DNA from: an uncultured Oscillospiraceae bacterium
GTDB lineage: Bacteria > Bacillota > Clostridia > Oscillospirales > Acutalibacteraceae
Assembly: GCA_900545655.1 (NCBI GenBank)
Contig: UQZY01000026.1
Span: forward strand, 1-24,562
Reading direction: 5' to 3'
Length of the DNA stretch: 24,562 bases
Part shown: piece by piece, positions 6,595 to 13,982 of the stretch
How positions within the stretch are numbered: the stretch's first letter is position 1
Layout: every line of letters begins with the position of its first letter
Notes under the pieces: generated by a model
What the model was told of the DNA's origin: nothing
The model's database searches: none
The model's input: the letters and a program-made list of their open reading frames with translations, nothing else
Made by a program: the position numbers and the translations under genes

Positions 6595-7608
6595 ATGTTT
6601 GGAAAAAAGAAATATACCCCGGATGTGCTTGCGGTCGGCGCTGCATCATTTGCGGTTGCATTTGCGACAGAAAAAATAATGCTTACCCCGAGGACGGAGA
6701 TAAAGGTTACCGATAACGTGAAAATCCCTGTCATGGGGCTTATTCCGTTTTCTCAGAAATATGTAGCCGGAATAACAAGGGAAGCGCTCAACAAGATGCT
6801 GCCTCTCTCTGCTCAGGGGCTCTCCGGTACGCTTAAGTTTCTCAAAGCAAGGGACCGCGTGAAGGAAGCAGCCATATGGTTTGTGTACGAGTTTCTCGCA
6901 AGATATTCGCTCAACACCCTTTTATCGGGTGTTCTCAAAAGGTTCAATATTTTTGACAAGGATTCGTACAAGAATGTTCTTAAGGATTTTGTACAGAGAA
7001 TCATTTCACAAAAATCCGACAGGGATGAAATCATTCGCGGAATAACGGTCGAGATAGTCAGTCTTTTGCGACTCTTGTCAGACGGTACGGTGCTTTCCAT
7101 GTTTTTCAATGACAAGTTCGTCGAGGTGGCGTCTGTTACCATTGAAAACGCGATTGACAGATTTCTTTCAAATGACGCCGCGGAGAAGATTGCGGATTTC
7201 TTTATGAATTTTGTCGGACAGCTTGAGGACATAACGGTACCGAATATCTTCATAAACATCCTCGGAATCGACCGTGCAAAGATGGCTCAGATGATTGATT
7301 CCGTATATGACACATTTTTCGGTGACTCAATGGTACGTATGTTCCGTGACTTAAAGCTCGGAGATGTTGTATACGACCTTTTGGCAAACGTCGATTATGA
7401 CGAAGTTTACGGGTATATCTCCACTTATATGCAGGCGGACCTGGTTCGGGTATGCGTAACCTCCGCCGTCTCGTCGATGTACTTCTTTTCCGGTGCAAAG
7501 AGCGTTGTTTTCAGAGCAAAGAAACGTGCCGAAAGGAAGCAGGAGAGAAAGGACAGAAAGAAAATACGCCAGGAGATGAGGGATTTGCTGAAAAATGAGA
7601 ATGCGTAA
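6595..7608 (+). CDS. Unidentified 337-aa protein, possibly diverged DUF445-like
   Basis: I do not recognise this protein with confidence. It is about 337 aa from ATG 6595; TTG 6583 and GTG 6586 are alternatives, and none has a strong ribosome site. The N-terminus is basic and followed by one hydrophobic helix (about residues 10-25). The next 50 residues contain a Met-Leu-Thr-Pro-Arg stretch and a Gly-Leu-Ile-Pro segment spaced somewhat like the Met-Leu-Phe-Arg-Pro and Gly-Leu-Ile-Pro elements of DUF445/YheB membrane proteins. The middle is long amphipathic helix. Near the C-terminus is a moderately hydrophobic segment, then a highly charged Lys/Arg/Glu tail of about 30 residues that is probably cytoplasmic. 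It has its own strong promoter and overlaps trmB by 14 nt. The DUF445 link is inference only. Confidence 0.7.
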   Translation: MFGKKKYTPDVLAVGAASFAVAFATEKIMLTPRTEIKVTDNVKIPVMGLIPFSQKYVAGITREALNKMLPLSAQGLSGTLKFLKARDRVKEAAIWFVYEFLARYSLNTLLSGVLKRFNIFDKDSYKNVLKDFVQRIISQKSDRDEIIRGITVEIVSLLRLLSDGTVLSMFFNDKFVEVASVTIENAIDRFLSNDAAEKIADFFMNFVGQLEDITVPNIFINILGIDRAKMAQMIDSVYDTFFGDSMVRMFRDLKLGDVVYDLLANVDYDEVYGYISTYMQADLVRVCVTSAVSSMYFFSGAKSVVFRAKKRAERKQERKDRKKIRQEMRDLLKNENA

Positions 7609-8272
7609 AAAGAAAAACCTTGAGAGCAGAACAGAGGCCTGCGGCGCATATCTCATGTACATGGAGTCGGAGGATCTCAACTTTGAGACCGCGAAAAATA
7701 ACACATCTTACCTTGACTTTTCCGAGATGTTCGGAAACGACAACCCCGTTTATCTTGAGATAGGCTGCGGCAAGGGTCAGTTTGTATGTGAGCTTGCAAA
7801 GCGCAATCCCGACTGCAATTACATCGCCGTTGAAAAGGTTGCCAATGTAATCGTTTCGGCAGCCGAGCGTGCAAAGGATGAAAGCCTGCCAAACGTACGA
7901 TTCTTAAAATGCGGTGCAGAGTATCTTGAATGCTTTATTCCGGATCATTCGATTTCAGGCATTTTTTTGAATTTTTCATGTCCGTTTCCCAAAAAAGCAT
8001 ATACCTCGCACAGGCTCACAAATGAGAGATTTCTCATGATATACAAAAAACTTATGAAGGCCGGGGCGGAGCTTCATCAAAAGACAGATAACATGCACTT
8101 TTTTGAATACTCGATTGAGGAGCTTACAAAGTGCGGGTTTGCTCTGAAAAACGTGTCGCTGGACCTTCACGGCAGCGATTTTGAAGGTAATATCGTTACC
8201 GAATATGAAAATAAATTTGTATCACAGGGGCTTCCCATCTACAGATTGGAAGCATACCTTCCGGAGGGATAA
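7595..8272 (+). CDS. trmB: tRNA (guanine-N7-)-methyltransferase
   Basis: This 225-aa SAM-dependent enzyme methylates G46 in the variable loop of tRNAs. It starts Met-Arg-Met-Arg-Lys-Lys as in the family. The SAM-binding motif Glu-Ile-Gly-Cys-Gly-Lys-Gly is near residue 54. The Lys-Thr-Asp-Asn segment near 166 and the Thr-Glu-Tyr-Glu-Asn-Lys-Phe motif near 206 also match. The usual Asn-Phe-Ser-Asp-Pro-Trp-Pro-Lys motif reads Asn-Phe-Ser-Cys-Pro-Phe-Pro-Lys here, and the Arg-His after it is altered. The start overlaps the upstream gene by 14 nt; ATG 7601 is a second possible start. The stop is 2 nt before the next gene. Assignment is firm; full activity is less certain because of the motif change. 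Confidence 0.88.
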   Translation: MRMRKKKNLESRTEACGAYLMYMESEDLNFETAKNNTSYLDFSEMFGNDNPVYLEIGCGKGQFVCELAKRNPDCNYIAVEKVANVIVSAAERAKDESLPNVRFLKCGAEYLECFIPDHSISGIFLNFSCPFPKKAYTSHRLTNERFLMIYKKLMKAGAELHQKTDNMHFFEYSIEELTKCGFALKNVSLDLHGSDFEGNIVTEYENKFVSQGLPIYRLEAYLPEG

Positions 8273-8274
8273 AA

Positions 8275-8676
8275 ATGTCATTAACCGACACGATGATCGG
8301 TGCTCAGAGCCCGATTCAGTTTCTTGAGGAAATGACGAGCTTCGCGGTTCCGAGCATATGCTTTGCCATAGCGCTCATCGCGATAGTAGTCATGCAGATT
8401 CTCTATTTTAAGACGGACAGGCTGCTCTTTATAATCATCGACTTTGTACTTGGCTTCGCGGCTGCAGTCTCCGCTCTCGTAACAATGGATTATTACACGA
8501 CCTTCAAGCAGATTTTTGACGCAAACAAGGCGTATATGACAGCGGCACAGCTTGCGGAGTGCCCGGACATAAATTTTTATGTTATTTTCTGCCTCGTTGC
8601 AACGATTTTCTTTTTCGGAACCCTGTTCATTTCTCTCATGGTTCTCGTGATAAAGAAAATTCTTGAAAGCAGATAA
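8275..8676 (+). CDS. Small membrane protein of unknown function
   Basis: This 133-aa protein has three clear hydrophobic helices, at about residues 23-45, 49-71 and 100-127, and a polar loop of about 28 residues between the second and third. There is no signal-peptide cleavage motif and no recognisable catalytic motif. I do not recognise the family. It starts at ATG 8275 with GGAGGG 6 nt upstream, 2 nt after trmB, so it is in the same operon. The rplS promoter begins 9 bp after its stop. Confidence 0.75.
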   Translation: MSLTDTMIGAQSPIQFLEEMTSFAVPSICFAIALIAIVVMQILYFKTDRLLFIIIDFVLGFAAAVSALVTMDYYTTFKQIFDANKAYMTAAQLAECPDINFYVIFCLVATIFFFGTLFISLMVLVIKKILESR

Positions 8677-8684
8677 AATAATGC

Positions 8685-8713
8685 TTGCAAAACATAAATA
8701 AATCTGTTATCAT
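8685..8713 (+). promoter_or_regulatory. Sigma-A-type promoter for rplS
   Basis: TTGCAA (8685-8690) and TATCAT (8708-8713) are separated by 17 bp. The start would fall near 8720, leaving a leader of about 88 nt before ATG 8808. Confidence 0.65.
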
Positions 8714-8719
8714 ATCTAG

Positions 8720-8807
8720 GCGTTTGAGATTGCTCAAACAACTTCCCGGACGGTCCTCTGGCGTTTTGCGTATGAACGTTCTGATTATTTTTTAGGAGGA
8801 AAAAACA
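8720..8807 (+). ncRNA. Candidate structured rplS (L19) leader
   Basis: The predicted 5' leader opens with a perfect 7-bp hairpin (8722-8728 with 8733-8739, 4-nt loop). A second small stem (8761-8765 with 8775-8779) is followed by a T6 run and the AGGAGG ribosome site at 8794-8799. Ribosomal protein L19 leaders that regulate their own gene are known in Firmicutes; I cannot confirm a match to that consensus by reading. Confidence 0.4.
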
Positions 8808-9152
8808 ATGGACGCACTTAAAATCATCACAGAAGGACAGATTAGGGAAAATCCCGTAAACTTCAAAGTAGGTGACACCGTAAAGGTTCACGTCAACATC
8901 AAAGAGGGTAACAGAGAAAGAATTCAGACATTTGAAGGAACTGTTATCGCACGCAGAGGCAGCGGTGTTTCAGAGACTTTCACAGTTCGTCGTGTTTCTT
9001 ACGGCGTAGGTGTAGAGAGAGTATTCCCTGTAAACTCACCGAATGTTGCAAAGATTGAAGTTCTTCGTCAGGGTAAGGTTCGCAGAAGCAAACTCTACTA
9101 TCTTCGTGACAGAGTCGGCAAGGCTGCGAAGGTTAAAGAGCAGATTAAGTAA
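8808..9152 (+). CDS. rplS: 50S ribosomal protein L19
   Basis: This 114-aa protein is L19, which sits at the interface of the 30S and 50S subunits. The whole family pattern is present: Asp-Thr-Val-Lys-Val-His-Val, Gln-Thr-Phe-Glu-Gly-Thr-Val-Ile, Thr-Val-Arg-Arg-Val-Ser-Tyr-Gly-Val-Gly-Val-Glu-Arg and the Lys-Leu-Tyr-Tyr-Leu-Arg-Asp end. The start is ATG 8808, 8 nt after AGGAGG. It forms its own transcription unit, with a promoter and leader upstream and a strong terminator downstream. In many bacteria it follows trmD; that gene is not here. Confidence 0.98.
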   Translation: MDALKIITEGQIRENPVNFKVGDTVKVHVNIKEGNRERIQTFEGTVIARRGSGVSETFTVRRVSYGVGVERVFPVNSPNVAKIEVLRQGKVRRSKLYYLRDRVGKAAKVKEQIK

Positions 9153-9169
9153 GTTTAAACTATTTACCG

Positions 9170-9201
9170 AAAAAGAGGGGACGGATTTGTCCCCTCTTTT
9201 T
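9170..9201 (+). terminator. Strong intrinsic terminator after rplS
   Basis: A 13-bp perfect stem (9170-9182 with 9189-9201) has a 6-nt loop and a GC-rich core, and the right arm ends in T5. The A5 on the left makes it potentially bidirectional. Confidence 0.92.
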
Positions 9202-9223
9202 ATGTGTATTCGCCTTTGTTTTA

Positions 9224-9252
9224 TTGCTTTTAGACGTGACATATAGTAAAAT
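9224..9252 (+). promoter_or_regulatory. Possible promoter for the lepB-lepB-rbgA-rnhB-yraN-thrC operon
   Basis: TTGCTT (9224-9229) and TAAAAT (9247-9252) are separated by 17 bp. A shifted -10 reading, TATAGT (9242-9247), overlaps it. Each box matches consensus only in part. Confidence 0.4.
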
Positions 9253-9297
9253 ACATGTCTGAGATACAAATACTTTTCTGTTATCCGGGGCTTCATT

Positions 9298-9867
9298 ATG
9301 AAAAAAGTGTATTACGCCGCTGCGGCAAGTGATCTGCCGAGCGCAAATTTTCATAAAAACAGGGTATTGAAGACGTTTTATGACGTTGTGTCAACGGTTT
9401 TTACATCCATAATAGCTGTTGCGGTTGTGCTTGTTTTTTTCTTTCGAATTGCAACCGTTGACGGTTCATCCATGGTGCCTACTCTCCATGACGGCGACAA
9501 CATCATAATCACACCGGCGTCACAGAACTTTAAATACGGAGATATCATAGTGATTCACCGAGAAAGCGACGTTCCTCTCATAAAGCGAGTTATAGCCGTT
9601 TCAGGTGATACTCTGGATATCGACTTTGAAGAGGGTATCGTATATCTTAACGGCGAGGAGCTTCAAGAGGATTACATCGCAGAGCCGACATATACCGACT
9701 TTACGGACGGACCCGTTTATCCCATAACCATTCCGACCGGTTACGTTTTTGTTATGGGTGATAACAGAAACAGGTCGCTTGATTCGAGGAGCGGTGCGGT
9801 AGGTCTTGTGAACGAACAGTATATCGTCGGAAAAATGGTAAAAGACTTAAGTGGTATGGAGGAATAA
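9298..9867 (+). CDS. lepB: Signal peptidase I (first of two)
   Basis: This 189-aa membrane protease cleaves signal peptides from exported proteins on the outer face of the membrane. A single N-terminal transmembrane helix spans about residues 30-50. The catalytic serine is S58 in Gly-Ser-Ser-Met-Val-Pro, and the general-base lysine is K96 in Leu-Ile-Lys-Arg-Val. The box E motif Gly-Asp-Asn-Arg-x-x-Ser-Leu-Asp-Ser-Arg is at 154-164. Its ribosome site is weak. A second lepB follows 3 nt downstream; the two differ in their N-terminal extension and in detail around the active site. Confidence 0.95.
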   Translation: MKKVYYAAAASDLPSANFHKNRVLKTFYDVVSTVFTSIIAVAVVLVFFFRIATVDGSSMVPTLHDGDNIIITPASQNFKYGDIIVIHRESDVPLIKRVIAVSGDTLDIDFEEGIVYLNGEELQEDYIAEPTYTDFTDGPVYPITIPTGYVFVMGDNRNRSLDSRSGAVGLVNEQYIVGKMVKDLSGMEE

Positions 9868-9870
9868 ATC

Positions 9871-10497
9871 ATGTTAAAGAAAAAGGCAAAGGCCGAGGAT
9901 AACGGAGCACCGGTTACCGACGCTTCCGGTGAGAGTGCAAAAAAACAGTCCTCGGGTGAGCGGGCAACGTCATTTCTCTATGAGGTTGTGAGCGTGTTTA
10001 TAACCGCTTTTTTAATTCTTGCCATAACATTTACGTTTATTATGAGATTTATAGGTGTTATGGGTCAGTCCATGGAGGATACACTTCATTCCGGTGACTG
10101 GGTTTTCATACAGCAGGCGGGTTCATACACTCCGCAATACGGAGACGTTGTTGTTATCTCACAGCCGAACAAGTACCATGAAAATATCATCAAGCGTGTC
10201 ATTGCGACAGAGGGCCAGACCATAGATATCGACTTCTCGACCGGAAAGGTATATCTTGACGGAGCGGAGATTGTTGAGCCGTATATCAAGAATGACACAA
10301 CTAATTATTACGACGTAAAATTTCCTCTTACAGTACCCGACGGATGCTGCTTTGTTATGGGTGACAACAGACAGGGCTCTGTTGATTCGCGCTCGAGCAT
10401 TATCGGTGTGATAAACAATTCATACGTTCTCGGAAAAGCGGGATACGCGCTCACCGACAACGGAATCACGGATCTCGACCTTTACAGAAGGAAGTAA
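9871..10497 (+). CDS. lepB: Signal peptidase I (second of two)
   Basis: This 208-aa paralogue of the preceding gene has a longer, polar N-terminal cytoplasmic extension of about 33 residues before the transmembrane helix (about 40-60). The catalytic serine is S67 in Gly-Gln-Ser-Met, the lysine is K108 in Ile-Ile-Lys-Arg-Val, and box E is at 164-174. The ATG 9871 has GGAGGA 7 nt upstream, stronger than the site of the first copy. Tandem lepB genes are common in Firmicutes and may divide preprotein substrates; that division is not visible here. The next gene starts 5 nt after its stop. Confidence 0.95.
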   Translation: MLKKKAKAEDNGAPVTDASGESAKKQSSGERATSFLYEVVSVFITAFLILAITFTFIMRFIGVMGQSMEDTLHSGDWVFIQQAGSYTPQYGDVVVISQPNKYHENIIKRVIATEGQTIDIDFSTGKVYLDGAEIVEPYIKNDTTNYYDVKFPLTVPDGCCFVMGDNRQGSVDSRSSIIGVINNSYVLGKAGYALTDNGITDLDLYRRK

Positions 10498-10502
10498 AAA
10501 GC

Positions 10503-11369
10503 ATGCCTGATTTTCAGAAACAGACAGTACAGTGGTTTCCGGGCCACATGGCGAAAACAAGAAGAAAAATAAAAGAATTCCTGCCGCTCGTGGACGCTGT
10601 TGTGGAACTGGTTGACGCAAGAATTCCGGTAAGCAGCAGAAACCCGGAGCTTGATGAGCTTACCGCAGGTAAGCCGAGAATCATACTTCTCAACAAGTGT
10701 GACGTTGCGGATTCCGCCGCAACCGCCTTGTGGATAAAACACTTTGAAGAGCTGGGACTGTATGCAATGGCGGTCGACTGTAAATCCGGAAAAGGCCTTC
10801 AGAGGTTTGATGAGCTTGTGAAGTCCGCACTTAAGGATAAGATACAGTCAAATATCGACAAGGGTATGCCGGGCAAGGCTCTTCGGTTTATGGTTGTCGG
10901 CATTCCGAATACGGGAAAGTCAACGTTTATAAACCGTATGAGCGGGCGCAATCGGCTTAAGACTGCCGACAGACCGGGTGTTACACGCACAAGCCAATGG
11001 GTAGCATGCGGAAACGGTATAGAGCTTCTTGACACGCCGGGCGTTCTTTGGCCGAAGTTTGATGACCATGTAGTGGGTGACAGACTTGCCTTCATAGGCT
11101 CCGTAAAGGATGAAATAATGGACACGGAGACCATAGCGGTACGTCTTCTTGATGTACTCAAGGGACCTTATGCCGACCGTCTCTGTGACAGGTACAAGCT
11201 TACACTCTCCGACATGGAGTCGGATTCATATGATCTTCTTTGCCGCATAGGCGAAAAACGCGGCATGAAGATTCGCGGCGACGAAATTGATACGCTCCGC
11301 GCAGCTACTATGATTCTTGACGAATACCGGGGCGGAAAGCTCGGAAGGCTTACCTTTGAAAGACCGTAA
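10503..11369 (+). CDS. rbgA: Ribosome biogenesis GTPase RbgA (YlqF)
   Basis: This 288-aa circularly permuted GTPase takes part in late 50S subunit assembly. The G4 motif Asn-Lys-Cys-Asp (64-67) comes first, then G1 Gly-Ile-Pro-Asn-Thr-Gly-Lys-Ser (133-140) and G3 Asp-Thr-Pro-Gly (177-180), which is the order expected for the YlqF/YawG class. The N-terminal Trp-Phe-Pro-Gly-His-Met segment is a family hallmark. Residues about 205-288 form the C-terminal helical RNA-binding domain. The start is ATG 10503, with an AAGGAAG ribosome site inside the end of lepB. Confidence 0.97.
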   Translation: MPDFQKQTVQWFPGHMAKTRRKIKEFLPLVDAVVELVDARIPVSSRNPELDELTAGKPRIILLNKCDVADSAATALWIKHFEELGLYAMAVDCKSGKGLQRFDELVKSALKDKIQSNIDKGMPGKALRFMVVGIPNTGKSTFINRMSGRNRLKTADRPGVTRTSQWVACGNGIELLDTPGVLWPKFDDHVVGDRLAFIGSVKDEIMDTETIAVRLLDVLKGPYADRLCDRYKLTLSDMESDSYDLLCRIGEKRGMKIRGDEIDTLRAATMILDEYRGGKLGRLTFERP

Positions 11370-11403
11370 AAATTTTTGAGTAAAGACCGTGAGGCGAGAA
11401 TGA

Positions 11404-12015
11404 ATGCCGGAAAAAACGATACCGACATACGAGTATGAGCATAAGGCATATGACAGCGGCTTTAAGTGTGTATGCGGAATTGACGAGGCAGGACGCGGCC
11501 CGTTGGCAGGACCTGTGTTCGCCGCCGCCGTTGTGTTGCCGGTTGACTGTGAAATTCCCGGACTGAATGACTCTAAAAAGCTTACCGAAAAAAAGAGAGA
11601 AGCTCTGTTTGAGGTAATCATAGAAAAAGCAGTTGCGTACAGCGTTGCGTCTGCCTCTGAAAAAGAGATAGATGAGATAAACATACTGAATGCCACTTAT
11701 CTCGCCATGAACCGTGCTTTTGACGGCTTGTCTGTGAAGCCCGACATGGCGCTCATAGACGGAAACAGAGAGCCGGGAGTGGACGCCATGCAGAAGACCG
11801 TTGTTAAAGGTGACTCAAAGTCCATGAGTATTGCGGCGGCTTCTATCCTTGCCAAGGTTTCAAGGGACAGATATATGCTTGAAATAGCAAAGCTGTATCC
11901 GCAGTATGACTTTCAAAAGCACAAGGGATACGGCACGAAGCTGCATTATGAAAGGATACGTGAGCACGGGATTTCCGATGTTCACAGAAAGACCTTTCTC
12001 AAGGTGATTCATTGA
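11404..12015 (+). CDS. rnhB: Ribonuclease HII
   Basis: This 203-aa endonuclease cuts RNA in RNA-DNA hybrids and removes misincorporated ribonucleotides. The active site is complete: D27-E28 in Asp-Glu-Ala-Gly-Arg-Gly-Pro-Leu-Ala-Gly-Pro, D119 in Ile-Asp-Gly and D155 in Val-Ser-Arg-Asp-Arg. The Lys-Gly-Asp segment near 135-137 and the Lys-Gly-Tyr-Gly-Thr segment near 183 also fit. The start is ATG 11404, about 10 nt after a GAGG site. It lies between rbgA and yraN, the usual Firmicute order. Confidence 0.97.
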   Translation: MPEKTIPTYEYEHKAYDSGFKCVCGIDEAGRGPLAGPVFAAAVVLPVDCEIPGLNDSKKLTEKKREALFEVIIEKAVAYSVASASEKEIDEINILNATYLAMNRAFDGLSVKPDMALIDGNREPGVDAMQKTVVKGDSKSMSIAAASILAKVSRDRYMLEIAKLYPQYDFQKHKGYGTKLHYERIREHGISDVHRKTFLKVIH

Positions 12016-12049
12016 ACCGGATTCACTTTCCGGAAAGGGAGGTCCCGAC

Positions 12050-12418
12050 ATGAAAAAAACAGGACTCGGGGTTGACGGTGAAAGCTACGTTGCCCGTTAT
12101 CTTGAGGACAGGGGATACGAAATCCTTTCAAGGAATTTTTTCGGAAGATTCGGAGAGATAGATATCATCGCAAGACAATCTCCGTATCTTTGCTTTGTAG
12201 AGGTGAAAACACGCAGGTGCGACAGTCTCGTCACGGGCTTTGAAGCCGTGACCGTATCAAAGCAGAAAAAAATACGTAAAACCGCAGAGTGTTACATCGC
12301 CGAAAACGAAAGAGCAATGACAGACGCGGCTCTTCAGCCGAGGTTTGACTGTGCCGAGGTTTCGGTTTCGGGAGACGGTGTTCCCTGCGGAGTAAAATAC
12401 ATCGAAAACGCATTCTAA
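12050..12418 (+). CDS. yraN: UPF0102 / YraN-family nuclease-like protein
   Basis: This 122-aa protein has a PD-(D/E)XK-like fold. The motif Phe-Gly-Glu-Ile-Asp-Ile-Ile-Ala (about 34-41) and the following Phe-Val-Glu-Val-Lys-Thr-Arg (about 49-55) give the Asp...Glu-x-Lys metal-site pattern. The N-terminal Gly-x-x-Gly-Glu-x-x-Val-Ala-x-x-Tyr-Leu segment is also typical. The exact function is unsettled; linkage to rnhB suggests a DNA or RNA processing role. A GGGAGGT ribosome site precedes ATG 12050, and a short 5-bp hairpin (12017-12021 with 12029-12033) sits in the gap before it. Confidence 0.93.
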   Translation: MKKTGLGVDGESYVARYLEDRGYEILSRNFFGRFGEIDIIARQSPYLCFVEVKTRRCDSLVTGFEAVTVSKQKKIRKTAECYIAENERAMTDAALQPRFDCAEVSVSGDGVPCGVKYIENAF

Positions 12419-12447
12419 GACCATTTACAGAATCAAAGGAGAGAAAT

Positions 12448-13941
12448 ATGTTTTACACAAGTACGAGAGACAAGAGTTTGAAGGTAACCTCCTCACAGGC
12501 TATAACCGCGGGTATCTCGGGAGAAGGCGGACTGTTTGTTCCCTGTGAGATACCAGGGCTTTCACATGAAGATCTTGTCGAAATGATGGATATGTCCTAT
12601 ACCGAGCGGGCAAAGAAGGTCCTCTCTATGTATCTCACGGATTTTACCGATGAGGAAATTGACTACTGTGTAAACGGTGCATACGGCGGCGGAAAGTTCA
12701 GCTCGGAAAAGGTTGCTCCGCTTGTTCCTCTTTCGGAAACTGCAAATGTCCTCGAGCTTTTCAAGGGTCCGACCTGTGCTTTTAAAGATATGGCGCTTCA
12801 GCTTCTTCCGTATCTTCTTACAACTGCATCAAAGAGGGCGGCTCCCGACAAAGAAATAGTTATACTTGTCGCAACCTCCGGTGACACCGGAAAGGCAGCT
12901 CTTGAGGGCTTTAAGGATGTTCCGGGAACAAGAATTCTCGTATTTTACCCCGCGCACGGAGTCAGCCCCATGCAGAAGCTGCAGATGGTTACGCAGGAGG
13001 GTGAAAATGTCGGCGTATGTGCTATTGAAGGAAACTTTGACGATGCGCAGACAGGCGTAAAAAAGATATTTACGGATAAGAGGATTGCCGAGAAGCTTGC
13101 GGATAACGGCATGATGTTCTCCTCAGCAAACTCAATAAACTGGGGACGCCTTGTTCCTCAGATTGTCTACTATTGCAGTGCTTATTGCGACTTGCTTAAA
13201 AACGGCTCCGTAAAGATGGGCGAGCCTATGAACGTTGTTGTTCCTACAGGTAACTTCGGAAACATCCTTGCGGCTTATTATGCAAAGAAGATGGGTGTTC
13301 CGGTAGGAAAACTCATTTGTGCTTCGAACCTTAACAATGTACTTACGGATTTCTTAAAGACAGGTATTTATGATAAAAACAGAGATTTTTATACGACAAC
13401 CTCACCGTCTATGGATATCCTTATTTCCTCAAACCTTGAAAGACTTCTTTTCCACCTTTCGGGCGAGGATGACGAGCTTATAAAGAGCTATATGGCTTCA
13501 CTTTCAAAAACAGGTAAGTACACGGTTTCCGAAAAAATTATGAAACAGATTTCGGAGAATTTCTGCGCCGGATGTGCAGATGATATCCAGACCTCGCAGA
13601 CCATAAAGACCGAATACGACAAGCGCGGGTATCTTTTTGACACACATACCGCTGTTGCCGCTAAGGTTTACCTTGACTATCTTGAAAAAACGGGGGACAA
13701 AACTCCTACGGTTATCGCCGCTACCGCAAGTCCGTACAAATTTGCAAAGAGCGTTCTCTCGGCTCTTATGTCTAAGACGCCTGACCTTGATGACTTCTCT
13801 ATGACCGAGAAGCTTTCGGGACTCACTCATACCGAGATTCCGAAGCCTCTTTCAAATCTTCGCGGAAGGGAAGTTCGTTTTTCGGAGATTTCAAAAGTAT
13901 CGGATATGGAGCAGTGTGTTTACAATCTTCTCGGTATCTGA
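12448..13941 (+). CDS. thrC: Threonine synthase
   Basis: This 497-aa PLP enzyme converts O-phosphohomoserine to threonine. The cofactor lysine is K113 in the Gly-Pro-Thr-Cys-Ala-Phe-Lys-Asp-Met motif. Other family marks are Ser-Gly-Asp-Thr-Gly-Lys-Ala-Ala near 145, Asn-Ser-Ile-Asn-Trp-Gly-Arg near 228 and the Pro-Thr-Gly-Asn-Phe-Gly-Asn segment near 266. The length fits the longer class of threonine synthases. It starts at ATG 12448 after AAAGGAGAG, 29 bp from yraN, probably in the same transcript. It converges on the DUF1540 gene, with a hairpin in between. Confidence 0.97.
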   Translation: MFYTSTRDKSLKVTSSQAITAGISGEGGLFVPCEIPGLSHEDLVEMMDMSYTERAKKVLSMYLTDFTDEEIDYCVNGAYGGGKFSSEKVAPLVPLSETANVLELFKGPTCAFKDMALQLLPYLLTTASKRAAPDKEIVILVATSGDTGKAALEGFKDVPGTRILVFYPAHGVSPMQKLQMVTQEGENVGVCAIEGNFDDAQTGVKKIFTDKRIAEKLADNGMMFSSANSINWGRLVPQIVYYCSAYCDLLKNGSVKMGEPMNVVVPTGNFGNILAAYYAKKMGVPVGKLICASNLNNVLTDFLKTGIYDKNRDFYTTTSPSMDILISSNLERLLFHLSGEDDELIKSYMASLSKTGKYTVSEKIMKQISENFCAGCADDIQTSQTIKTEYDKRGYLFDTHTAVAAKVYLDYLEKTGDKTPTVIAATASPYKFAKSVLSALMSKTPDLDDFSMTEKLSGLTHTEIPKPLSNLRGREVRFSEISKVSDMEQCVYNLLGI

Positions 13942-13953
13942 TTTCAGAAAAAC

Positions 13954-13977
13954 GGGACTGCCCGAAAGAGCAGTCCC
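13954..13977. terminator. Terminator hairpin shared by thrC and the DUF1540 gene
   Basis: A perfect 8-bp GC-rich stem (13954-13961 with 13970-13977) has an 8-nt loop. On the minus strand it is followed by a T5 run, making a good terminator for the DUF1540 gene. On the plus strand the T tract is interrupted, so termination of thrC there may be weaker. Confidence 0.8.
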
Positions 13978-13982
13978 ATCTC

